This document shows, one piece after another, positions 48,971 through 60,192 of a DNA stretch of 64,000 nucleotides (position 1 is the stretch's first letter; every line of letters begins with the position of its first letter). Where the stretch lies: assembly GCA_033439265.1 (NCBI GenBank), contig JAVTVX010000031.1, forward strand, positions 5,627,501 to 5,691,500, in the 5' to 3' direction. The notes below the pieces were generated by a model, which was not told where the DNA came from, searched no databases, and worked only from the letters and a program-made list of their open reading frames with translations. The position numbers and the translations under genes were made by a program. Origin of the DNA: Dillenia suffruticosa (taxonomy: Eukaryota; Streptophyta; Magnoliopsida; Dilleniales; Dilleniaceae).

Positions 48971-49150
48971 GAAAATCGCGTGATCACGCCTTATGACGAT
49001 GACTGCTTCTGTCTAGTTTTTGTTTGCACTTCCTTCGGAAAACCGCGTGATCATCTGTTAATGATGAGAGTGTTTCTGCCCAAAAATTTAAATGGGTTGT
49101 GGAAACCACGTGATCACGCCCTAATGCCAAGACTGCTTCTGTCCGAAAGC
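48971..49150. repeat. Three imperfect tandem units with CGTGATCACG palindromes
   Basis: Units of 67 and 63 bp are marked by CGTGATCA at 48979, 49046 and 49109, each followed by a TGATGACTGCTTCTG-like tail. The first box is the perfect palindrome GCGTGATCACGC. They lie between pol and the ATHILA ORF-1-like gene. Confidence 0.85.
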
Positions 49151-49361
49151 TGACTATCATTCTATTTGTGTCGTGGCTTGAGAAAATTGTTGAACACATG
49201 CAAAAAATTAAGAGAAGGGATAAATAACACTAATAAAATATTTAAAATTGAAAAAAAAATGAAATAACTAAAAATTAAATCAAACTCTAAAAAATTTTGG
49301 ATTGCCTCTCAACAAGCGTAAGTATTTAATGTCGTTATGCTCGACGGTCTTCATGTTTGAT

Positions 49362-50600
49362 TCAACCGGAGGAATAATTTGGAGACATCAATGTAATGTC
49401 CAACATTGTAGAAATCTCCATATCATCGTGAAATAACTTCAACCTATGCCCATTCACTTTGAAACTCTTGTTTGTGTCAAGGCTTTTGATTTCTACTACA
49501 CCATAAGAAAATACATTAGTGACAACAAATGGACCAACCCAACGAGAATGCAACTTACCCGGCATGAGTTTGAGTCGAGAATTGTATAGTAGCACTTTCT
49601 GTCCGACCGCAAATTGTTTCCTTAAGAGCATACCATTGTGAAACAACTTGGTTTTCTCTTTATAAATTCTCGAGTTCTCATAGGAGTCCAATCTCAACTC
49701 TTCAAGTTCTTGCAATTGCAATTTCCTCGACTCACGGGTTTCATCCATATTCATATTGCAACGTTTGATCACCTAATATGCCCTATGTTCAACCTCTACT
49801 GGTAAATGACAAGATTTTCCAAAGACTAACTATAAGGAGACATCCCTATTGGTGTTTTGAAAGCTGTCCGGTAAGCCCAAAGTGCATCATCTAAACGTAA
49901 ACTCCAATCCTTTCGTCACGGGTTGACCGTTTTCTCTAAAATGGATTTAACTTCACGGTTGGAAAGTTCGGCTTGTCCATTTGTCTGAGGATGGTATGCC
50001 GTAACAACCCGGTGATGCACTCCATATTTCTTCATCAATGCTTCGACTGCTCGATTGCAAAAATGGCTTCCTTGATCACTTATGATGGCTCTAGGGATCC
50101 CAAACGTGCTGAAAATATTAGTCTTGATAAAACCTACAACAAACTTAGAATCGTCAGTCCTGGTGGCTTTTGCTTCCACCCATTTTGATACATAATCAAC
50201 AGCCAAAAGAATATAAGCATATCCACAAGACGAAGGGAAATGACCCATAAAATCAATATCCCATATATCAAATATTTCACAAACAAGAATAGGAGTTTGG
50301 GGCATCTCATTTCTATGGTACAAAAATCCAGTTCTCTGTCATCTATCACAGCTTTTACAAAATAAGTAAACATCTTTAAACAAGGTCTCCCTTTAAACAA
50401 GGTCTCCCAATATAACCCACTATCTAAAACCTTCCTTGCAGTTCTCTTCGGCCCAAAATGTCCCCCACAAGCATAACTATGACAAAATGCTAAAATGGAT
50501 TTATGTTCATTCTCCGGGACACATCTCCTAATTATTTGATCAGAGCAATATTTCCACAAGTAAGGTTCATCCCACACATAATATTTCGCCTCAATTCGAA
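49362..50600 (-). mobile_element. Athila integrase
   Basis: The zinc-binding region ([20 protein letters not shown], near 50450-50500) is followed by core motifs ([54 protein letters not shown]). The C-terminal domain ([15 protein letters not shown], then VNGHRLKLF) ends near 49400. It is typical of the Athila lineage. Confidence 0.85.
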
Positions 50601-51180
50601 TTTTTTCCTTCCTTGACTTACTAAGATCACTAGGCAAGATGTGTGTGACCAAATAATTCACAATATCTGCATACCAAGAAGTAATACCTTTCAAGTGAAA
50701 TAACTGCTCATCAGGAAAAGATTCAGAAATAGGTAGTGGATCTTCCTTCTTTACTAACCTGCTTAAATGATCAGCTACCAAGTTCTCAGTTCCACGTCGA
50801 TCCTTGATGTTCAAATCAAATTCTTGCAACAGGAGAATCCACCGTATCAACCTGGGTTTCGACTCCTTTTTCGCCAATAGATATTTCAAAACTGCATGAT
50901 CAGAATACACAATTACTTTGGAACCAAGTAAATATGATCTAAATTTATCTAAAACAAAAACAATGGCTAAGAGCTCTTTTTCGGTGGTGGTGTAGTTGCA
51001 TTGAGCAGCGTTCAATGTCCTTGAAGCATACGTGACTCTTCTTATCAATCCACTGGCCAAGAACTGCTCCCACAGCAAAATTGCTTGCATCGCACATGAT
51101 CTCAAAAGGTAAATTCCAATCAGGTGGTTGAATGATTGGTGCAGTAATTAACAGGTTTTTGAGCTTGTCGAAGGCTTCCT
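50601..51180 (-). mobile_element. Athila RNase H
   Basis: [58 protein letters not shown] and [14 protein letters not shown] occur in the usual order on the minus strand. Confidence 0.85.
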
Positions 51181-52413
51181 TGCATTTTTCTCCGAACTCG
51201 AAAGGTATATCTTTCTGAAGCAACTTGGATAATGGCAAGACAATTTTTGAGAAGTCTTGAATAAACCTGCGATAAAAACTTGCATGTCCAAGAAAACCAC
51301 GTATTTCCCAAACATTTGTAGCGTAAGGTAAACTCCTGATCAAATCAACCTTCGCCTTATCTACCTCAATACCCCTATGAGAAATCACATGCCCTAACAC
51401 TATGCCTTCTTTCATCATAAAATGACATTTTTCATAGTTCAAAACCAAGTTCGTTTCCATGCATCTTTTCAAAATTTTGATCAAATGCCCTAAACAACTA
51501 TCAAACGAGTCACCGTAAATAGTGAAATCATCCATAAATACCTCAATACAATTTTCAATATATTCAGAAAAATGCTCAGCATGCATCTTTGGAATGTACC
51601 TGGGGCATTACATAGACCGAAAGACATCCTTCTATAAGCAAATGTTTCAAATGGACATATGAATGTAGTCTTTTCTTGATCTTCATGTGCAATCACGATT
51701 TGATAATAACCTGAAAAACCATCAAGAAAACAAAAGAATGATTTTCCGGCTAATTTCTCTAACATTTGATCAATAAAGGGTAAAGGGAAGTGGTCCTTTC
51801 AAGTAGCTAAATTGAGTTTCCTAAAATCAATGACCATTCGCCAACCATTTTGCACTCGCATAGGTACCAACTCATTGTCTTGATTTCTTACCACCATGAT
51901 CCCTGTTTTCTTTGGTACCACATGGATTGGGCTAACCCACTTGCTGTTAGAAATTGGATAAATTATGTCTTCGTCCAAAAGTTTGAGAATCTCCTTCATC
52001 ACCACTTCTTTCATGATTGGATTCATCTTTCTTTGCGATTCCCTCATTGGTTTAGTGTCCTCTTCTAAAAGGATTCGATGCGTGCAAATTGAGGGACTAA
52101 TACCCTTTATATCGGCTAAAGTCCAACCAATTGCTGTCCTGTGCTCTTTTAGAACTTGGAGTAGCCGATTTTCTTGTTCTTCCGTCAACTCTCTTGCTAT
52201 GATAACGGGTAAGGTCTCTTCGTCACCTAAGTATACATATTTGAGATGATCCGGCAAAGTCTTCAATTCCAATGTTGGAGCCTGCAAAACGGAAGGTAAC
52301 ATTTTCTTGTGAGAAATAGGAGATGTGGTGCTCGAATTTAAAGACCTTGATTGTTGTTCCAATATTGATTCTGAAATTTCACAAGTTTTGGTCATCTCTT
52401 CTTTAGTGTTCAA
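51181..52413 (-). mobile_element. Athila reverse transcriptase
   Basis: The order is ILLEEDTKPMRESQRKMNP, SKWVSPIHVVPKKTG, GWRMVIDFRKLN, FCFLDGFSGYYQIVIA, MSFGLCNAPGTFQRCML, the FMDD catalytic box and GHVISHRGIEVDKAKV. It is a well-conserved Athila-type enzyme with a few breaks. Confidence 0.88.
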
Positions 52414-53130
52414 TTGCGTATCCTATTCAAACTTGTGTCATTTTCTTCTTCAAAGATTTCCTGCACAATTGAATCAATGACATTAGCGGAACAAATCGAA
52501 TAATACTCATTTGGGTATCTCATGGCTTCAAAAATATTAAATTTAACAATCTCGCCGTTGAATTCGACGGAGAGTGTACCATCATCCATGTCTATTTTAG
52601 TTTTTGCCATTTTCATGAACGGTCTCCCCAATAGTAGCGGTGCTAAATTTGTAACGGTGTCTTCATCCATTTTTAAGATATAAAAATCTGCTGGAAAAAT
52701 TAACTCATTAACCCGCACCAAAACATCTTCATCAATCCCTTCTGGATATACGACAGAACAGTCAGCCAATTGAATAATCACTTTAGTTTCCTTTAGGGGG
52801 CCTAGATTTAGAGCAATATAAATAGAATATGGCATGACATTGATTGATGCTCCTAAATCTAGCATAGCACGTTCAAATTTCTTCATCCCAATAACACAGG
52901 GTAAAGTGAACATATCTGGATCCGAACATTTCTCAGGTAGAGATCTTTTGATAACAGCAGACACGTTCTCGCCGACTCTTATTTTCTCATCACCTCTCAT
53001 CTTTCTCTTGTTTGTGCACAACTCCTTCAAAAAAAACTTTGCATATTTGGTTATTTGCTTGATGCCATCTAACAAAGGTATGTTTATTTCTACCTTCTTG
53101 AAAGTTTCCCAAACCTCCTTTTCGTAGTCT
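52414..53130 (-). mobile_element. Athila protease
   Basis: The retropepsin block AMLDLGASINVMPYS lies near 52823-52870, followed by ELIFPADFYILKMDED and LLGRPFMKMAKTKIDMDDGT. Sequence and spacing are characteristic of Athila. Confidence 0.85.
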
Positions 53131-53390
53131 TCCTTTTTAGATCTTTCAAACCTGCTAGGAAAATGTGGTACAACTATATTAGGACTCGTAGGTAAAAGAG
53201 AATCGGAATTTACCTTGTTTGGATTTTCATTGGCAACTTCGGCTTCTTCCTCTTCATTTTTCTTCTCATTTCTCTTTTTGGGTAATGGTGGTTATGATTG
53301 CACTTCGTTCCCACTCTTCAATACCATTCCACTAGCATTTTCCTTAGGGTTTATTACTATTTGTGAAGGTAATTTTCCTGCATTTTGACG
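53131..53390 (-). mobile_element. Athila gag C-terminus, fused to the NPF gene
   Basis: The minus strand shows the gag tail GKLPSQIVINPKENASGM and a following Glu/Asn-rich stretch, as in Athila gag just before protease. The upstream gag, leader and LTR are missing: within a few bases of 53390 the sequence becomes NPF exon 3. Confidence 0.75.
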
Positions 53391-54058
53391 CTCCACCAGT
53401 TGCTTTCTCAATTACAGAAATTAGAAAGCTGCTCAAGAAGCTGCCTACCCCAAATATGCTAAGGTACAGTGCAAGCCCCACACTCCTCAGTTCATTTGGT
53501 ACTTGATCATAGAAAAACTCCTGCAAGCCAACCATGGTGAGCATATCTGCAACTCCAAACACGACATACTGAGGTACCAACCACCATGCACTCATTGGCA
53601 CCGTCACCATTGGCATATCAACCAGCCCATGTTCTCTAGCAACTTCGAGCCGTTCATTCTCTACTATTGCTGCAATTACCATGGATATAGCCATTAAAAG
53701 CATTCCTGTTCCAATTCTTTGGAGCATTGTTATACCAGAAGGCTTCCCTGTTATAGTTCTTGCAAAGGGAACAAAGATACAATCGTAAATTGGGATAAAA
53801 AGAACAACGGATGAGGTAATGAAGGATTGAAGTGAGGCAGGTGATATGTCAAAACCTAATCCAGTTGATCTGTCCATTGTAACTCCTTGCTTTGTAAACA
53901 AAGTGGAGGGCTGTGCAAATACTATGGCATAAACCAAGCATGTTGCCCATATAGGGACCAGTCTCAACACTGATTTTGCCTCTTCAACATCAGTTAAGCA
54001 ACAAACTTTCCCATATTTCTTTGAGCCATCAGTTGCAATCAAGGCTTTGTTTAGGAAC
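53391..54058 (-). CDS. NPF exon 3 (truncated)
   Basis: The acceptor CTATAG precedes GTTCCTAAAC. Joined to exon 2 it reads [15 protein letters not shown]. Contains [13 protein letters not shown], the [20 protein letters not shown] helix and [17 protein letters not shown], all typical NPF C-terminal half. It ends at the gag junction. Confidence 0.88.
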
Positions 54059-56070
54059 CTATAGGAGACCCAAAAATAGTCGTTATGTTACAATCTGATT
54101 AAATAGAAATGTTTGCATCACAAAAATACTGCAGACTAAAACAACACTTGAGCTGCTAGACTGAGTCGGAGCTGCAGCTGGTAGTGAAGGCTCATGTGCA
54201 TGCCAGCAGTGGATGTTCCAAAGATGTGGTTAATTATTTTGTCTTTGTTATGCCAAACTGGTAACCAGTTTCTTATCAAATATAGACATTTTTCCTGGAC
54301 ACTTCGTCGTCATGCACGCATCAAACACATAATTGAACACAAGAATCAAAAACCATGTACTCAATACTTGTTAATTGTGCCCAGTGTCTTGACAGCAAGC
54401 TGACACTTTTAAAACAGTGCTTACTTGTTACAGAATGCATGGTACATGGATCCAGTTACAAATAAATGGCATTCTCTCACAGCTTGTTTGGCTGTCCTGC
54501 CGAATGAAATAATTTCATTTGCATTTTGCGTAAAGCCAATGAGAATAAAATCATTTCTCTTAAAAGTAGACCGTTGGAATGCAACATGCTTAAAGTATAG
54601 ATCAGCAATGGGGGCTATTTCAAATTTTGTGAGAAATGAGTTACATTTAAAATCCTAATAGCATGCACCTTAGGAAACCATTCATAATAATAGATTTACT
54701 GTCCAAATTTAGCATTAATGGAACTAAAACCATTTAAGATTCCCAAGAGGCCCACAAGGAATAGTACTAACTATTAGTAAGCCATTTGATGTTTGAAACC
54801 CAATGAGGCTTATTGGAAGAAACTTGCGCTCAATCATTACCTAAAAACACGCACAGCATTTTCTTGCAGCCCCATTAACCTTGAGACCTGGTTTTTTCTT
54901 TGCCTTTTATATATTTAACACTTTCAACTGTGCTCTAATCTCTCTATAACTGCCCAGGTGTATTTAATGGATTGTTCAAGTACCAACAAAGGCAATATAA
55001 ATAATATGCAATAGTATATATGTGATATTCTGTTCAATGCAGTTGGCAGTAACTCTTACTTGAATTGCTCAGAACCTTTATGTGGCAGAGTCCCTCGAGC
55101 TTCTTCATCAGTTGCTATCATCAGATGTTCATTTTGCCAATTTCTAGCAGCTGCAACAAATACCCGACCGATTCTCACAAAAGGGCTTTCCACATCTCCT
55201 TTGCTTCCAAACCGGTAAGTTGTCGTCCCAAGCAAGAAAACAACCAACGCTACTGCCATGGCAATACATGGGATTCCAAAACCAAGAGCCCAGCTAAGGT
55301 TGTCTTGAATGTAACTCAGGAAAATGAGTGAACATGAAGTACTGGCACATAAACCAAAATACCACCAATTGAAGAATGAACCTTTAGCTCTGGACTCATT
55401 TGGATCTTGTTCATCAAATTGGTCTGCACCAAAAGCCTGGACACAAGGTTTGTGGCCACCTTGTGCAACTGCAATGAGATATAGAGAGAAAAAGAAACAG
55501 AGTACCTGCAACTCATTAGACCTACATGGCATGCTTTCTTCACCACTGCCGCAATTGGAAGAGATAGGAACAGGAAGGAATGCTGATAGAGTCAACAAGC
55601 CTAGTCCCTGTCATTTATTTCAACACAGATTATAAATAGTCAGCAATTGCGGAAAGTAGATGCACATAAATCGAACAGCGGATTAGAAAATTTAACAAAA
55701 GGAAATTAACACAAAACCCAGATGAACAAGAGAAGGAGAAAATAAATCCAGCACCATCAAAACTTTCAATCTAATAGGAGGCATTGATCAGCGACAGCAA
55801 CAGCTGTGATCGCGGATCTTTTACATTTTCTGTTATCATTTACATTTTTCGTAACAACCTAGAACTCAACCAAGCTAAACTAACCCCAATTTGTAAACCC
55901 ACAAAAGATTTCGAAAGCTTTCAGTCTGCGATATCCTCTTTCTCTCTCTCTCTCAATCGTATATTAAAATAAAAAATAAATGAAAATTAAAAAAATTGTG
56001 CTATAAAGTTACAACTGTGCATGAAGTTATAACCGTGCTTCAGTTAACGTCCAATCCGAAAGAGACAGAG

Positions 56071-56103
<33 letters not shown>

Positions 56104-56462
56104 AAAACCAGGACATAAAGAAGAGAAGCTATAATAATTGTGCGATAGCGGCCAAGAAATGAATCGGCAACAAATGCGCCAAACAGCGGGAGGATGAAAG
56201 CGGTGCCGGACCAGGCGTTGACGTTGACGGCGGCGGTGGCGGTTGACTGTGCAAGTGGGCCCGTCAAGTAACTAATGAGGTTGGAACCTACTCCATAGTA
56301 GGCAAACCTCTCCGCTACTTCCACACCGATGATGAAAGACGCGGATCTCCATCTGCCGGTCGCGGATCTTTTCGCCGGACGGCCTTTGGAGTCGACGACT
56401 CCGTCGACCGTGTCTTGTAGTAGTGGTACAGTTACTGTTGCTGATTCTGATGACACCGCCAT
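53391..56462 (-). CDS. NRT1/PTR-family (NPF, NPF5-like) transporter, 3'-truncated
   Basis: A proton-coupled plasma- or vacuolar-membrane transporter of the POT/PTR family; NPF members carry nitrate, peptides or hormones, and the substrate cannot be told here. Exons 56462-56109, 55607-55060 and 54058-53391 join in frame across GT-AG introns to about 523 residues. Visible features are the ExxER proton-coupling motif (E48, E51, R52), the [18 protein letters not shown] signature (about 168-185), FFNWWYFG (196-203), and hydrophobic helices up to [11 protein letters not shown]. The start [15 protein letters not shown] is chosen because NPF5 proteins begin this way; an in-frame ATG 45 bp upstream is possible. 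NPF proteins usually have 550-600 residues and 12 helices. The last helix is missing because Athila gag sequence begins at the end of exon 3; the NPF frame reads 13-15 codons into it and stops. It may be a recent pseudogene or encode a shortened protein. Confidence 0.88.
54059..55059 (-). other. NPF intron 2
   Basis: 1,001 bp with donor GTAAGAG and acceptor TATAG. AT-rich, no repeat or other gene recognised inside it. Confidence 0.85.
55060..55607 (-). CDS. NPF exon 2
   Basis: The acceptor ACAG precedes GGACTAGG ([10 protein letters not shown]). It encodes the PTR signature and the FFNWWYFG helix, and ends CAATTCAA before GTAAGAG, splitting a lysine codon. Confidence 0.9.
55608..56108 (-). 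other. NPF intron 1
   Basis: 501 bp, GT...AG, beginning with a TTTCTCTCTC pyrimidine tract. The GA microsatellite at about 56070-56100 marks the point where the duplicate copy at 2102 is met by LTR E. Confidence 0.85.
56109..56462 (-). CDS. NPF exon 1
   Basis: 118 codons from MAVSSESA to SLLYVL, then the donor CTG/GTTTTT. It holds the ExxER motif in helix 1 and the [21 protein letters not shown] loop-helix. A broken copy lies at 2121-2414. Confidence 0.9.
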
Positions 56463-56507
56463 ATCCGCTCTCCGCCTTTTGGGCGTTGATGTCGTGGACC
56501 GAAACAC

Positions 56508-56526
56508 AAATATATATATATATTAA
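56508..56526 (-). promoter_or_regulatory. Candidate TATA region of the NPF gene
   Basis: A (TA)n tract 45-65 bp upstream of the chosen ATG. If used as a TATA box, transcription would start near 56480-56490, downstream of the alternative ATG at 56507. 56527-56644 shows nothing else. Confidence 0.4.
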
Positions 56527-57488
56527 CATCATCGGCATTGCTTGGCTTTGTGTATAAAAAGATTTGAACGATCGTGAATTTAAATATTCAAATATATGAA
56601 GAATCATGAATTTATAGTCTATGCATAGAATACAAATTTTAAGTTGAGTGTACCAAGAAATAAGATTATTTTTTATATTTTGTTCTATATCTTTTATCCC
56701 TCAATTTTGTTATACTTTCGTTATCAGGTATTGATTGTGTAGTCGTAAATCATTGTATTCAATGTATAACAATATCTTACGTTTGATTTCTTTTTTGATT
56801 GTCATTTTTTTTTTGTGTATAAAAAAAAAAGAAGCAAATTTTGACCACAATATTCTGCTTATCTAGATATTGCTGATTTCTTTACCGCTAAAGAAAATTT
56901 TGATTCCTTAATTAACGATAGAAATGCCTTTTATTATATGTTTTAACTACTACTTAATAAAAGATTTAGATCATAGATTTATTTCTTATAATATGTTGTT
57001 ATATTCTCTATTAAATGTTTTTTTATTTAACAATCTTTTTATGATTTATTTTATTATAGAATATGAAAATTTTAATTGATAGATTTTTGATTGATGATAA
57101 AGATACATGTCTCACAGTTGGTGCAACAATACATACCATACTTAAAGATAACAAATATTTTTCTTCTTTGATCATACAAGAAACTAATATTAATACAATA
57201 TCTACTAATACAAAATAGATTGAAATCTCTAGACGAGGCAATATATTGCTAACCAAAGAAAAAAAACTTTATACTAACAATGCATTGTATTCAACAAAAT
57301 CTAAAAGAATTTATTAAATTTTAAAGATATCCAAAAAATAGTTACCATATTAAGACAATAGATGGAAATAATATTGAATATTTGTGTATTATAAATATTA
57401 TTTCTAGTAAGAAAATAATATTACAAAGATTATATACTTATTTTTCCGGTTCATACTACAAGTATATAAATACAATTGAAGCACATAC

Positions 57489-57587
57489 TGTAACACCAAG
57501 CTAAAAAAAAAAAAAAAAAAAAGGGAGAGCCAAAACGCAGCGTTTTGGCCCTCCCCAAATTGAATTAGGGCTAAAGCCCTAATTCGT

Positions 57588-57624
<37 letters not shown>

Positions 57625-60192
57625 TCTCCCCCGACCCTTCATCTCTCCCCCACCGTGGCGCCGCTCCTTCGCCGTTAGCTCTGCCATCTTTTTCTTCACC
57701 TTCTTCTTCTCCTTCTCCTTCTTCTTCTTTTTCTTCTTCTTTTTCTGCTGCTTCTTTCTCCCGCGGCTCATTTCCTTGCGATCTCTTATCGCGATCTCTT
57801 ATCGCGATCTCCCGCGATCGCACTCTCTCCGCCTCGCCTTCCTCCGCTGTGAGCCTCCGCGACCACCGCGATCCCACAGCCCGAGCCCGCAGCGCGAGCC
57901 AGGCCCCCAGCAGGACCCAGCCTACAGCGCGAGCCCAGGCCGCGAGCGCGAGCAAGGCCGCAAGCGAACGAGCGCGCGCGGCCCAGCGTGCACGGGCGCA
58001 CGGCCCAGCTTGCGGGCGAGAGGCCCAGCGCGCGAGCGCGCACCGGCACAGCGCACCAGCGGACGGGCGAGCACCAGCCCGCAAGCCCATCAGAGCAAGC
58101 CCACGGTCCACCAGGCCCGACAGCCCGTCCAAGCCCGCAGGCCCAGTACGGCCCGCGGCCCAGTCCGGCCCTTGGCCCGCGAGCCCATGACGACCCGTGA
58201 CCCTCTGCGTAGGTAAATGAATTCTCGATTCCGTGTACATACTAGGGTTTCAAAAATTATTGGTAATTTGACTTAAATTTCTCACTTGAGTTTCAAATGG
58301 TAAACATTATAGGTTTTAGACCAGGTTGACGGACGAACAAAAGTTAGATCCGGAAATCCGAGAAACCCTAGGTAAGAGAAATGCAACCTTTTCAACATTT
58401 GAATTAATTCTATTGAAATTAGGTCGAATTTAGATCGAGAGTTACATAATATATTGAAATGTGTGAAATCCGAGGAAAATTAGACAAAAAAAATGAGAAA
58501 TATTAGAAACTCGACCATTGGTGAGTCAGATAAGTCGAAATTGAGGAAACGAGAATCTATAACGAAATTTTGTAATTTATGTGGTATATATTTGGAAGGG
58601 AAAAATTGAAAATCCTTGATTTGACTTTTATTTGATATTAAATATTGATAATCCGATTTAGGTTGATCTTTTGGAGACTCAAGCGGTCAGATCCGATTTG
58701 GCTTGTCAGTAGGGAGTGACTTCCCTTCCGTAGAACAGTGAGTGGGATTTTGACATTCGTTATTGATTGAAAACCATATTTCAAAAATACTTTTAAATGA
58801 CATATTTCTGCAAATGTCTGATTGTTAGAATTTTCGAATATTTGATGAATGTTTTGTGACCTTTGGATTGTCTAAATTTCTGACATTATTGATATGCATC
58901 CATGAGTTTTGATAACTGAATATTGTGCCACATTTTCGACATATTGATATGTTTTAATGCTTCCACTGCATTTGCACATTGCTTGAACTGAATTTATGTA
59001 TATATTTGGGTTGTATGCCCGGCCGACGTTATGATATGATGCATGAGGCTATATGCCCGGCCGACATGGTGATGAGATGCATGGGGCTACGTGCCCGGCC
59101 GATATGATATTGTAATCCGTAGCTACGAAGGACATCTGGTAGAGGCACCCCTTGTGTCCGGATACGCTTCGGCCGAAAGTATCCGCCAGATTGTCATGTG
59201 TATGGGTGTCCCAGATTGACCCTCATTGGAGAAGACGTTGAGTACGGCTCCGTCTAGCACCAGGCGGGAGCACCATACACGGCCGACTAGTTATATGTAC
59301 ATTTTGATTTTTACAGGCTAGTTGGGATAGTTTATGACCAACATTGGGGTAGAGAGCCATTATTTAATACTTGCATTTGGAAAAACCCCCAATGCGCTGT
59401 CCTTGGTCGAGGTAGACCATTGCCGGGAATATTTCATTGGCCGGCTCTTCATGACATTGATATAAATATTGGATGCATATTTTGCTTTCTGATGTGTGCG
59501 TATTATATATAATTTTGAAATAACATGATCGGTTTGCACATTGTGGATATTTTCTTATCTATGCTTTGACACTCCAAGTTCGCCCTCGATATTGATAGTA
59601 TGATGTCAATTCCCTCACTTACTGAGTATCATCCCATAGATACTCACCCCTCGTTTTCTCTCCCACAAGACTAGTGTTGGACCGAGAAGATATCACTAGG
59701 ATTGGGTATGGTTATTTTCCATCTCTTCCGCTACGGTAATTGGTGATATTATTATGTATTGGAGATTTGACTGTATAAATTATGAATATTTATTTGTGAA
59801 ACCCTCGTATTGAATTATTTTATTGCATTGAGACATTTGTAAATATTTAAAAATAACTTGGAAATTTATTTTATATATGCGTAGAATTTAAGTCCGCTCG
59901 GTGTGGCGGCTGCTCATGCTCTAGTTGGACATGACAGTAGAGGTCTGTTGTTAGGACTACTAGAAACTTTATAGCCTTGCGTTGTTCTAGATGTTGGCTG
60001 TGGTATTTGTGGATTTTGGAGAGACTGGGATGGCTAATTGTTTATTTTTACAGAATGAATGTCATATACAAGTGAAATTGTATATGGAAAACTTCCGATT
60101 TATGGGGAGATTCTGTCCGATTTTCTATAAAAATACAGCAGGCATCCAGGGACAACGGGCGGCTGTTCACGATCCCGGTTCGGGGCGTGACA
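57489..60192 (+). mobile_element. Solo LTR A2
   Basis: It starts TGTAACACCAAGC and ends CGGTTCGGGGCGTGACA, flanked by a near-perfect 5-bp duplication (CATAC and TATAC). It is about 2.7 kb. In order it has two perfect hairpins (57530-57584), a CT microsatellite (57593-57620), a CpG-rich stretch (57770-58200), TAG/GTAAATG and CCTAG/GTAAGAG donor-like sites (about 58212 and 58372), the GGAGTGACTTCCCTTCC module (about 58713), the GGATACGCTTCGG core (59160), and the GAGTAT...ATACTC module (59613-59654). No coding is present. The frames at 57404-58240 and 57776-58216 are compositional. Confidence 0.88.
57530..57584. repeat. Two perfect hairpins at the LTR A2 start
   Basis: CCAAAACGC / GCGTTTTGG (57530-57548, one-base centre) and AATTAGGGCT / AGCCCTAATT (57563-57584, two-base spacer). 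Confidence 0.92.

Larger units (their letters stand above)
44224..53390 (-). mobile_element. Athila-type Ty3/gypsy element, 5' truncated
   Basis: On the minus strand the order is gag C-terminus (53390), protease, reverse transcriptase, RNase H, integrase (to 49362), a tandem-repeat spacer, an ATHILA ORF-1-like gene (48960-47160), a polypurine tract and a 3' LTR ending at 44224. The 5' LTR, primer-binding site and most of gag are absent; at 53390 the sequence passes straight into the NPF gene. The pol is better preserved than in element D, with only a handful of breaks, so this is a younger arrival. It is also inserted in LTR A3. Confidence 0.88.

Noticed and set aside
57404-58240. Long open frames (up to 278 codons) rich in Arg, Ala and Pro on both strands, and similar ones at 43136-43696 and 5103-5574
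   Set aside because: They lie in the CT-rich and CpG-rich leaders of A-type LTRs. Overlapping frames are open on both strands, as expected from composition, and the residues show no domain. They are not conserved between A1, A2 and A3 as protein.
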